From the IMG/VR virus record IMGVR_UViG_3300021197_000084, positions 1 through 27,559 of that record: a stretch of 27,559 nucleotides of DNA; one strand, given 5' to 3'. This DNA comes from a virus. How positions within the stretch are numbered: the first letter of the stretch is position 1; every line of letters starts with the position of its first letter. Shown here in pieces: positions 22,192 through 27,559 of this stretch. The notes beneath the pieces were generated by a model. That model had not been told where the DNA came from and made no database searches. It saw only the letters and a list, made by a program, of their open reading frames with translations. A program made the position numbers and the translations under genes.

Positions 22192-23950
22192 TCCAGTTCT
22201 CCCCGACCTTATAGTCTGCACCCAATGGGCAATTAAGTTTAAACATACACCCTGCTTCTTTAATGGCCCGTACTCCTGCTTCTCCTACAGCTTTGGCGTG
22301 ATCAGCGTGGCACTCTATTTGCCATTCATCGTGTACATTAGCTACAAACTTAGCATCCCAACCATTAGAAGTTATCTTATCGTTTAAAAGAATCAAGGCT
22401 TTCTTCATTACTATTGCGCCTGCTCCCTGTAATAAAGTATTCAAGGCCGCATGTTCTGAACGGACTGTAAGCTTACGACCATCTAGTGCCTTAACGAACC
22501 CGCTCCTAGCTTCTCTTTGTACTCTGTCTGTAAGATTTTTAAATGATGGGAGATTATCAAAGAAGCGTTGTCTAAGTCCTTTACCAACCGCTCTACCTCT
22601 CCCAACCACTGATCCAAGTTTTGCATCTCCCGCTCCGTAAAGGAGGGCATAGATGAAAGTTTTTGCCTTATCTCTTGATTCAATTCTAGCAAGTTGTTGA
22701 TTAGTGGTGTGTATGTCTCCGTTAAGTATTTCATTTGTGTAGCCCTCGTCATTTAAGTAGTGTGCTAACATTCTTAATTCCAAACCTGAAGCATCTATTC
22801 CTACTAGCTTGTAGTTATCTGGAACAGTCCAACAGCTTCGACACTCTTCACCATAAGGAGACTTAGTGCTTGGAATCTGGGCTGTGTTGGGATGTGAATG
22901 AGTCATGCGCCCTGTCACTGCCCCATTAGGATTTACAAAGCCGTGTATTCTTCCTGTATCTTCGTTAAGCTCTTTGAGCCAACTCTTAGCTTGAGCCAAT
23001 CGTTTCTGTAACATAAGATACCTAGCAATCATAGCGGCCTGTGGAATATTTTTAACTCTATTTAAAGTGGCTTCGTCCACAATAGGTTGACCCGTGGGTG
23101 TGTGTTTTTGTGGGTTCCAACCAAAACGAATTAAGTATTCGCCAATTTGTTTACGTGATCCCAAGTTAAAAGGTGTTTCAGTTTTACGAGAGATGGGCTT
23201 GTTGTATATATCCAAAGATAATCTTTCGTACTCTCCGTCTGTCAGCCTTGTACCGTTACCGTGTTGATCTGTCGCAGTCTTAGCTACTGCTCCTGTAGCT
23301 GTGAACTTAGGCGTAAGTATCTGCGTGGTGATAACGGGCTTGAACTCTTCGTGTACTTCTTGTTCTAAGTCGTGTAGTTTAGTTTCAAACATAGCAACTA
23401 AGCTCATTGTCTTTTCAATGTCTAAACAAAAACCATTGTCACGTTGCTGATTAATTATCTTAGCTACAGCGTGTTCTATCTGTACTGATTGTGGTGTAAA
23501 CCCACGGCTCTCAACCTTCAATGCTTCATATACTTTAGTGTTAAGCAACACATCGTTCTTACAATACTCTAGCATCTCTGGACTGTAAGCTTCCCAAGCA
23601 TCTTCTTGTTTTCCAAAGTCACCTTTATGAAAGCCTAGTCGATAGCCCCAACCCTCAAGACCATGATTACCTTCTCGTGTAGGTTTAAAAAGCCTTGAAA
23701 GAACAAGAGTATCAACGATCTTCTTGTCGAACAAGTCTAGTCCTGCAACCTTCTTAATTGCAGGGATGTCATAGCCTATTAAGTTGTGACCAATTAGTTT
23801 TGTTGCAGAAGATAACATATCATAGCCTTCTTGCAACTGTGTGTTGTCAAATGTAAATACGTCCTTAGTCTCTACGTCTTGAGCCACAATACAAAATATC
23901 TTTGTGGGGTCTAAGCCGTCTGCTTCTATATCAAATACTAAATTACTCAT
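22178..23950 (-). CDS. DNA polymerase, family A, T7 gp5-like
   Basis: The 590-aa enzyme copies the phage genome. Start ATG 23950 has AGG eight bases upstream; a GTG at 23959 would add three residues. The 3'-5' exonuclease motifs are complete: Asp7-x-Glu9 (FDIEADG), Asn56 to Asp61 (HNLIGYD), Asp133 (YCKND). Polymerase motif A is DASGLELR (Asp386), motif B RDKAKTFIYALLYGAG with Arg426, Lys430, Tyr434 and Tyr438, and motif C VHDE (540-542 HDE). The match to T7 (RDNAKTFIYGFLYGAG) is very close. Tyr434 sits at the E. coli Phe762 position, as in T7. An insertion of about 58 residues near 203-261 falls where T7 has its thioredoxin-binding loop, but the sequence is different, so thioredoxin use is uncertain. 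Confidence 0.96.
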   Translation of the reverse strand: MSNLVFDIEADGLDPTKIFCIVAQDVETKDVFTFDNTQLQEGYDMLSSATKLIGHNLIGYDIPAIKKVAGLDLFDKKIVDTLVLSRLFKPTREGNHGLEGWGYRLGFHKGDFGKQEDAWEAYSPEMLEYCKNDVLLNTKVYEALKVESRGFTPQSVQIEHAVAKIINQQRDNGFCLDIEKTMSLVAMFETKLHDLEQEVHEEFKPVITTQILTPKFTATGAVAKTATDQHGNGTRLTDGEYERLSLDIYNKPISRKTETPFNLGSRKQIGEYLIRFGWNPQKHTPTGQPIVDEATLNRVKNIPQAAMIARYLMLQKRLAQAKSWLKELNEDTGRIHGFVNPNGAVTGRMTHSHPNTAQIPSTKSPYGEECRSCWTVPDNYKLVGIDASGLELRMLAHYLNDEGYTNEILNGDIHTTNQQLARIESRDKAKTFIYALLYGAGDAKLGSVVGRGRAVGKGLRQRFFDNLPSFKNLTDRVQREARSGFVKALDGRKLTVRSEHAALNTLLQGAGAIVMKKALILLNDKITSNGWDAKFVANVHDEWQIECHADHAKAVGEAGVRAIKEAGCMFKLNCPLGADYKVGENWSETH

Positions 23951-24140
23951 TTTCTTCACCTAATTTTAATTGGGGACTGCGAGGGTCTTTAAGCATCTCT
24001 TCGTAGTAGTATGACAGAACGTCATGTTCTATTGCTATTTTTATACCCTCGACAGTGTAATGCGCCCACCTTATAACAGTTATAGGCCTAAACAATTTGT
24101 TGTGTTTATCTATCTCGAACCCGTTAAAGGTGGTTGTCAT
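23943..24140 (-). CDS. Hypothetical protein between helicase and polymerase (65 aa)
   Basis: The start ATG overlaps the helicase stop (ATGA), and the stop overlaps the polymerase start by eight bases, so this gene couples translation of the two. The protein reads TTTFNGFEIDKHNKLFRPIT, then a helical segment (AIEHDVLSYYYEEMLKD) and a charged end. There is no recognised domain. A similar small gene between helicase and polymerase genes is common in T7-like marine phages from memory, without assigned function. Confidence 0.72.
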   Translation of the reverse strand: MTTTFNGFEIDKHNKLFRPITVIRWAHYTVEGIKIAIEHDVLSYYYEEMLKDPRSPQLKLGEENE

Positions 24141-25804
24141 ATAATGTCTCCCTCAAATTGAGAGGGATCATAAGCATCTAACTCTCTGAGTCTTCCTGTG
24201 TTACCATCATATAAAAGATTGGTAGCTACACCCACATCTCCAGTATACCTAGACTTCAGTACCCTGACCTTGGTGGTGGAGGCTTCGATCTCATCGTCTG
24301 ATTGTTGGTTGCGCTCCAAGGAAAGAACACAATCACTTAGCTGAGCAATACTCTGACTACCTCTAAGATGATTAAGTCCTGTCTCAATACCGTTCTCGTG
24401 TCCACGGTTGCCATCAATCCTGCGGAGGTGTGATACAAGAATCATGCCACATCCTGTCTCCTCAACCATCGTTCTTAGTCGATGCATAATTTGATCTATG
24501 GCTTTGCGCTCATCGTTTTCAAGGGTGGATAGGACTAACATGTGCAAGTGATCTACTACAATCCATTTACAATCTAATCCGATTATCATGTAGCGTAGCT
24601 TGCTAAAGATGTCTTCAAGGTTATTGACTCCGTGGTGTGCATGAATCCATACACGCCCCTCGTTCTCACCCATGAATACTTTCTTAAAACATTCGTCCAA
24701 TTGATCGGGGGTGTAAGTAGACTTAACGCTGTCTAAATGCAGTTTAGCATCTGCCTCAATCGCCATGATTCCTTCGGCAGTTCGTGACCAGTTCTCTTCA
24801 AGTGCTACTACACCCACGTTATCTTTTGTTTTATTTATAAGCCAGTGTTCAAGTTCTCTAGTGACAGAAGATTTACCTAAACCTGTACCACCTGTCAGGG
24901 TAACTAGCTCTCCTTCTCGTAGACCTTCTAGCTTTTTATTTAAACCATACCAAGGATAAGGTATCGCTTGTTTTCTTTCAAGACGTAGTTTCTGATATGC
25001 TTCAAGCTGTTCAGACAGATTCAAAACACCAGAAGGTGTATAGACTTTAGCATCCCAGAAAGCACTGACGTATGCCGCATGTCTACCCTGACGCAACATA
25101 TCATTAGCGTCCTTGTAATCCACGGGCAGTGTCATTATCTTAGCTTTCTTTGGTGTTAATAGTTTTGCTACGGCTTGAGCCGCTTCTTTACCATGCTTAT
25201 CATTGTCAAAATTAATGACTACACAATCAAAAGACTCAAGGTATTCTAGGCTATTCTTAACATCAGCAACGCCACCTTGCGCCCCTGACTTTATAGAAAC
25301 GACAGGCCACTTAGAACCAAGTAGCTCGTAAGCGGCCATGCCATCGCATTCACCCTCTGTTAAAGTTATAAAATTACCACCTGCTTTAAACAGATTTTCT
25401 CCAAACAACCCCACCTCTTTTGGACTACCTGTCCACGCAAACTCTTTGTTCTGTTTACGTATCTTAGTACCTGCTAACTCGTGTCCATTGTAGTAGGGGT
25501 AGTAGTGCTTATCAATCTTACCATTTAGTAGTGTTGACTTTACCCCATATTTCTTAGCTGTTTCTAAACTTATCTTTCGGTCAGTCAATTCATTAAACGT
25601 AGCTGTTGAACTATTGTTCATCTTATTGTTCCTTCGATGTATTTCAAACTCCGTTTCTACATCATTGTGTTGCACTTCCGCTGTGCTATAGTTTGGTAAA
25701 TAAGTCCCACAACTGAAGCACCACCCAGATCCATTATCGTTAACTGAAACTGGGTCACTGCCTCCACAAGCGGGACAAGGTAGCCTGTGTTTAACAAAAG
25801 GCAT
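24137..25804 (-). CDS. Primase-helicase, T7 gp4-like
   Basis: The 555-aa protein should make RNA primers and unwind DNA at the fork, as T7 gp4 (566 aa). The order is an N-terminal zinc ribbon with Cys10, Cys13, Cys29 and Cys32 (CPACGG, CFSCG), a toprim primase core with Glu150 (LTEGECDG) and Asp200-x-Asp202 (NFDND), a linker at 250-285, then a RecA/DnaB-type motor with Walker A GGTGLGKSS (305-313), an E-E pair (VALEENWS) and Walker B IVVDHLHM. AGGAG is eight bases before the start. A second in-frame start at Met62 (25621) has its own RBS (see separate entry). The gene is followed by a small gene and the polymerase, as in T7-like replication modules. Confidence 0.95.
   Translation of the reverse strand: MPFVKHRLPCPACGGSDPVSVNDNGSGWCFSCGTYLPNYSTAEVQHNDVETEFEIHRRNNKMNNSSTATFNELTDRKISLETAKKYGVKSTLLNGKIDKHYYPYYNGHELAGTKIRKQNKEFAWTGSPKEVGLFGENLFKAGGNFITLTEGECDGMAAYELLGSKWPVVSIKSGAQGGVADVKNSLEYLESFDCVVINFDNDKHGKEAAQAVAKLLTPKKAKIMTLPVDYKDANDMLRQGRHAAYVSAFWDAKVYTPSGVLNLSEQLEAYQKLRLERKQAIPYPWYGLNKKLEGLREGELVTLTGGTGLGKSSVTRELEHWLINKTKDNVGVVALEENWSRTAEGIMAIEADAKLHLDSVKSTYTPDQLDECFKKVFMGENEGRVWIHAHHGVNNLEDIFSKLRYMIIGLDCKWIVVDHLHMLVLSTLENDERKAIDQIMHRLRTMVEETGCGMILVSHLRRIDGNRGHENGIETGLNHLRGSQSIAQLSDCVLSLERNQQSDDEIEASTTKVRVLKSRYTGDVGVATNLLYDGNTGRLRELDAYDPSQFEGDII
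25619..25635 (-). promoter_or_regulatory. Internal ribosome-binding site and start for helicase-only form
   Basis: On the - strand GAAGGA (25635-25630) lies eight bases before an in-frame ATG (25621-25619), which encodes Met62 of the primase-helicase. Start there would drop the zinc ribbon but keep the toprim and helicase. T7 makes a short form 4B from Met64 of gene 4 in the same way. The spacing and strength of the RBS are as good as for other genes in this window. That it is used is inference. Confidence 0.65.
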
Positions 25805-25815
25805 ACGCCTTACTC

Positions 25816-26064
25816 CTATTTGTTACCTCGTGTTTCATCATCGGAGGATGCTTCAATGATAGCCTCGTCTACCAAATGCTCATCCATACTGCCAGTTAGA
25901 GTCATAATAGATGCACGAGCGAGTGTAACATTCAACTCTGCCTCTCGTAACTTACCCTGTGCATTGACTAGCACTCCAAACACTGACTGTCCTTCGGGTG
26001 ATAGTTGCCCTACGTCATAAGTCACATCGTCTTTGATGTAGGTGTATTGTGGTGCGTCACTCAT
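25816..26064 (-). CDS. Hypothetical small acidic protein, DUF6447-like (82 aa)
   Basis: The ATG overlaps the stop of the SSB gene (ATGA) and the stop is 11 bases before the helicase start. The protein is acidic and mostly helical; residues 8-35 read YTYIKDDVTYDVGQLSPEGQ and the end is Asp/Glu-rich. The opening resembles, from memory, DUF6447-type phage proteins, where a short hairpin precedes a helix. No function is known. Position between SSB and helicase suggests a replication-linked role. Confidence 0.72.
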   Translation of the reverse strand: MSDAPQYTYIKDDVTYDVGQLSPEGQSVFGVLVNAQGKLREAELNVTLARASIMTLTGSMDEHLVDEAIIEASSDDETRGNK

Positions 26065-26492
26065 AGTTCATCCTCCATAGATGGTTCTGCTGTTATACCT
26101 AGTTCTTCGCCATCAGGTGTCCCGACTTCTACTAGATCAAGCACTTGCATAGCTTGAAAGTCTAGACCCTTGAAAGTCCCATACTTGTTTGTGGTTTCCC
26201 ACTCATTGTACTGAACTTTCACAGTGGAGCCGTTACCTACACGAGCATCCAAAGGATTCTTATACTGGTCGATAAGCTTTGGAGCCTGTCTTATCATACC
26301 GTTTGGCCCTTCAACCTTACGCTTAATTAAAAGAGCAGGGCCTTCGTCCATGTCTTTGATGCTGAATCCACGCGCCTTAAAATCTTCAGCGGTAGCTTCA
26401 TCAACAACCAAGTTGACTGAATAGATAGGTTCAAAGGTTGTGTTGGGTGTTGTGACTGATGCCCAGTATGCTGAGCCTTCAATTATTGCCAT
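26061..26492 (-). CDS. ssDNA-binding protein, T7 gp2.5-like
   Basis: The 143-aa protein looks like a small OB-fold protein with alternating strands: IIEGSAYWASV, PIYSVNLVVDE, GPALLIKRKV, GSTVKVQYNEW and GTFKGLDFQAMQVLDL. It ends in an acidic tail (EPSMEDEL), a hallmark of SSBs such as T7 gp2.5 that contacts polymerase and helicase. T7 gp2.5 is longer (232 aa), so this is a compact form. AGAGGAAA lies five bases before the ATG. It is the first gene downstream of a good sigma70-like promoter and heads the replication operon. Identity rests on fold pattern, tail and position. Confidence 0.82.
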   Translation of the reverse strand: MAIIEGSAYWASVTTPNTTFEPIYSVNLVVDEATAEDFKARGFSIKDMDEGPALLIKRKVEGPNGMIRQAPKLIDQYKNPLDARVGNGSTVKVQYNEWETTNKYGTFKGLDFQAMQVLDLVEVGTPDGEELGITAEPSMEDEL

Positions 26493-26526
26493 GTTACTTT
26501 CCTCTGTTGGTTAAAATAGAGCGCAC

Positions 26527-26555
26527 ATATTAACACACTCTTATAAGTTTGTCAA
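26527..26555 (-). promoter_or_regulatory. Sigma70-like promoter for the replication operon
   Basis: On the - strand TTGACA (26555-26550) matches the -35 consensus fully. A spacer of 17 bases leads to TAATAT (26532-26527), 4 of 6 to the -10 consensus. It lies 34 bases upstream of the SSB start, in the largest intergenic gap of the window. The spacer contains CTTATAAG, an 8-bp palindrome that could be an operator half or chance. No other promoter of this quality was seen, which fits a long operon read by host RNA polymerase. Confidence 0.7.
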
Positions 26556-26556
26556 G

Positions 26557-26661
26557 TTATATTTTATCTATCGCTATAACAGTTATAATTACTGCGACTA
26601 TAACTGCTACAAGTATTAGACCCTTCCAATCGTCAGAGTCTTTGTAATCAAAGTTACTCAC
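26557..26661 (-). CDS. Membrane micropeptide (34 aa)
   Basis: GTG at 26661 has AGGAG seven bases upstream. The first 14 residues are polar and Asp-rich (SNFDYKDSDDWKG), then one membrane span runs to the end (LILVAVIVAVIITVIAI) with a DKI tail. It overlaps the stop of the upstream micropeptide by eight bases. Its TAA lies next to the -35 box of the promoter. The good RBS and coherent helix support a real gene. Function is unknown. Confidence 0.58.
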   Translation of the reverse strand: MSNFDYKDSDDWKGLILVAVIVAVIITVIAIDKI

Positions 26662-26767
26662 CTTCGCTCTCCTTTTTAAGTTCTGAAATCATTTGTTCTG
26701 ATACATACAAAAGTTTTATTGCATATACACACGCTGTAACACACGCTATTGTCAGTAATAAATCCAT
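26654..26767 (-). CDS. Membrane micropeptide (37 aa)
   Basis: ATG 26767 begins a 37-residue frame with an N-terminal membrane span (DLLLTIACVTACVYAIKLLY, two Cys) and a charged C-terminal helix (SEQMISELKKESEGE). It starts four bases after the stop of the next upstream micropeptide. No clear RBS is visible beyond weak purines, and the coding sequence ends within the next gene's start. Its likelihood rests on packing and composition. Function is unknown. Confidence 0.5.
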   Translation of the reverse strand: MDLLLTIACVTACVYAIKLLYVSEQMISELKKESEGE

Positions 26768-26771
26768 AAGA

Positions 26772-26876
26772 TTATACCCTTAAAACTAAAATAAGATTAA
26801 TGATTGTAAGCAGTGCCGCCAAGACAACCACAGTTCTAACTGTCTTAATGAATCTAGACTCAAACTTACTTGTCAT
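26772..26876 (-). CDS. Membrane micropeptide (34 aa)
   Basis: ATG 26876 lies inside the end of the upstream gene (11-base overlap). A short basic head (TSKFESRFIKTVRT) is followed by one membrane span (VVVLAALLTIINLILVL) and Arg-Val at the end. A longer frame from 26975 exists, but its N-terminal part only shadows the neighbour and lacks an RBS, so I keep the short version. Three such peptides stand in a row here. Function is unknown. Confidence 0.52.
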   Translation of the reverse strand: MTSKFESRFIKTVRTVVVLAALLTIINLILVLRV

Positions 26877-27027
26877 CTCTGTCTTTTCTTCTTGAATCCA
26901 GTTTGCCGCCTTGAGCAAGATACTGGAGCATACCGATTTCATTGAGTCTTTGTTTACGCTTATCTTTTCTAACACTTGATACCTCCCGATATTGTTGTTT
27001 AAATTCTGTGTCCCTTCCGTTAGACAT
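26866..27027 (-). CDS. Small basic hypothetical protein (53 aa)
   Basis: ATG 27027 overlaps the stop of the upstream gene by eight bases, and GAGG lies six bases before it; an upstream GTG frame to 27051 has no RBS. The protein is charged and helical (NGRDTEFKQQYREVSSVRKD, then GMLQYLAQGGKLDSRRKDRDDK). The C-terminal 'RRKDRDD' pattern recalls short unassigned marine phage proteins. It may bind nucleic acid, on charge alone. Confidence 0.6.
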   Translation of the reverse strand: MSNGRDTEFKQQYREVSSVRKDKRKQRLNEIGMLQYLAQGGKLDSRRKDRDDK

Positions 27028-27229
27028 CTCTAGCCTCAAATGCCTGACCAATTGTAATAATAATAAAAGGAAATAAAATTACTACACCTTCAAAAGATGC
27101 AGGCCTAACTCCAAACCAATCATCACTGCTCACCCAGATGGGGCGGCTATTTACAAACTCTAGATCAAGTCCGACACCGTTCCGTAGTCCGATACTAAAT
27201 GTAATGTTACCAAATAAATTTATTGTCAT
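27020..27229 (-). CDS. Hypothetical protein with C-terminal membrane helix (69 aa)
   Basis: The start ATG overlaps the upstream TAA by one base (TAATG). The first half is strand-like (TINLFGNITFSIGLRNGVGL, then a Trp-rich WVSSDDWFG), and residues 46-62 form a membrane span (FEGVVILFPFIIITIGQ). The C-terminus is short and charged. Small proteins of this plan occur near early genes of marine phages from memory, without assigned function. Confidence 0.65.
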   Translation of the reverse strand: MTINLFGNITFSIGLRNGVGLDLEFVNSRPIWVSSDDWFGVRPASFEGVVILFPFIIITIGQAFEARDV

Positions 27230-27426
27230 TATTTACTATCCTCAAGTTGTTGATTAATATTATATTCACTTGGAGAATAACCAAACATTGAGGCAGTCTG
27301 ATAGATAATGTGTTCAACCAAATCCATATCTACATCAGAGTTACAATGTATCTTATAAACACCCCCACTCTGTGCGGCTTCTCGTAAAGAAAAGTAATCG
27401 CCTGTTCTGTATAGATTAATTTCCAT
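27229..27426 (-). CDS. Hypothetical small protein (65 aa)
   Basis: GGAG seven bases upstream selects ATG 27426; a longer frame to 27462 overlaps the upstream gene and lacks an RBS. The protein reads EINLYRTGDYFSLREAAQSG, then VYKIHCNSDVDMD and a helical, acidic end. It looks soluble and compact. No domain is recognised. It is coupled by a one-base overlap to the next gene. Confidence 0.62.
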   Translation of the reverse strand: MEINLYRTGDYFSLREAAQSGGVYKIHCNSDVDMDLVEHIIYQTASMFGYSPSEYNINQQLEDSK

Positions 27427-27427
27427 T

Positions 27428-27559
27428 TTATTTCTCCGTGTATGGCTTGATGTACTCGCCAACAGTTAAGTCAGACGAGGTGATGTGGTTTATAACTACC
27501 TTCCACTCACTTGGTGTCCAACGTGTTTTTTCACCACAAACTAAATCTAATATAGCGTT
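27428..27559 (-). CDS. C-terminal end of an unknown protein (partial)
   Basis: An open frame enters from the right edge on the - strand and ends in TAA 27430-27428, giving 43 residues: a Cys near the start (LVCGEKTRWTPSEW), a short helix (KVVINHITSSDL) and a final YIKPYTEK. The stop is one base before the next ATG. The fragment is too short to identify and probably belongs to the early gene cluster. Confidence 0.5.
   Translation of the reverse strand, partial: NAILDLVCGEKTRWTPSEWKVVINHITSSDLTVGEYIKPYTEK

Noticed and set aside
22100-22387. + strand frame of 95 aa across the polymerase end
   Set aside because: It is antisense to polymerase motif C region and the next gene; no RBS.
22483-22752. 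- strand frame of 89 aa within the polymerase
   Set aside because: It is in another frame over motif B and motif A of the polymerase, which is clearly the real product.
26772-26975. Longer 67-aa version of the membrane micropeptide
   Set aside because: The extra N-terminal part only overlaps the 53-aa gene in another frame and has no RBS; the internal ATG at 26876 fits the operon packing better.
1-27559. tRNA genes, integrase, attachment sites, insertion sequences
   Set aside because: No cloverleaf-like sequence, recombinase motif, transposase or flanking direct repeat was found by eye on either strand; faint cases cannot be excluded without a search.

Overview
This AT-rich window is a large part of a tailed-phage genome, almost certainly a marine podovirus with a T7-type replication module. 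I see no integrase, tRNA, CRISPR array or bacterial housekeeping gene, and the ends of the window cut through genes. The gene content (T7-like primase-helicase, T7 gp5-like DNA polymerase, T7 endonuclease I, gp2.5-like ssDNA-binding protein, a B12-dependent ribonucleotide reductase, no single-subunit RNA polymerase in view) is closest to what I know of the SIO1/cobavirus-like (Zobellviridae-type) phages of marine Alphaproteobacteria. That placement is from memory of gene content, and the host cannot be read from the sequence.

The genome here is two transcription blocks that run towards each other. Left block, + strand, about 1-17151: the end of an unknown gene; a holin-like peptide; a 1813-aa Gln/Ala/Asn-rich giant whose second half is about 85 tandem 11-residue units; three mid-size putative virion proteins (358, 198 and 633 aa); and a 1719-aa giant that combines an internal-virion-protein-like body with a class I methyltransferase-like domain, a LysM domain and a C-terminal domain of unknown role. 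Then come lysis and accessory genes: an M15 peptidase endolysin, a TM plus coiled-coil protein, two small Cys-containing proteins, a TM micropeptide, a 3-TM holin, four tiny Lys-rich basic proteins and a TM protein. Almost every junction is a 1-4 base overlap or a very short gap, so this is a translationally coupled operon.

Right block, - strand, read from 27559 down to 17148: seven small or partial genes, three of them membrane micropeptides; a sigma70-like promoter; then ssDNA-binding protein, a small acidic protein, primase-helicase with an internal start reminiscent of T7 gene 4A/4B, a small protein, DNA polymerase, a small protein, a zinc-finger GIY-YIG-like protein, a Cas4-like Fe-S exonuclease, two small proteins, endonuclease I, a DUF3310/T7 gp1.7-like protein, a basic micropeptide, NrdJ and a last small protein. 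Together these supply dNTPs (NrdJ, perhaps the gp1.7-like protein), copy the genome (helicase, polymerase, SSB) and process branched or host DNA (endonuclease I, exonuclease). The two blocks meet with overlapping stop codons at 17148-17151 and no strong terminator.

The observations most worth pursuing are the indel-free 11-residue array in the 1813-aa protein, the methyltransferase-like domain inside a probable ejected virion protein, and the internal ribosome-binding site in the primase-helicase gene. The largest intergenic gap is only about 64 bases (26493-26556), and it holds the best promoter candidate.
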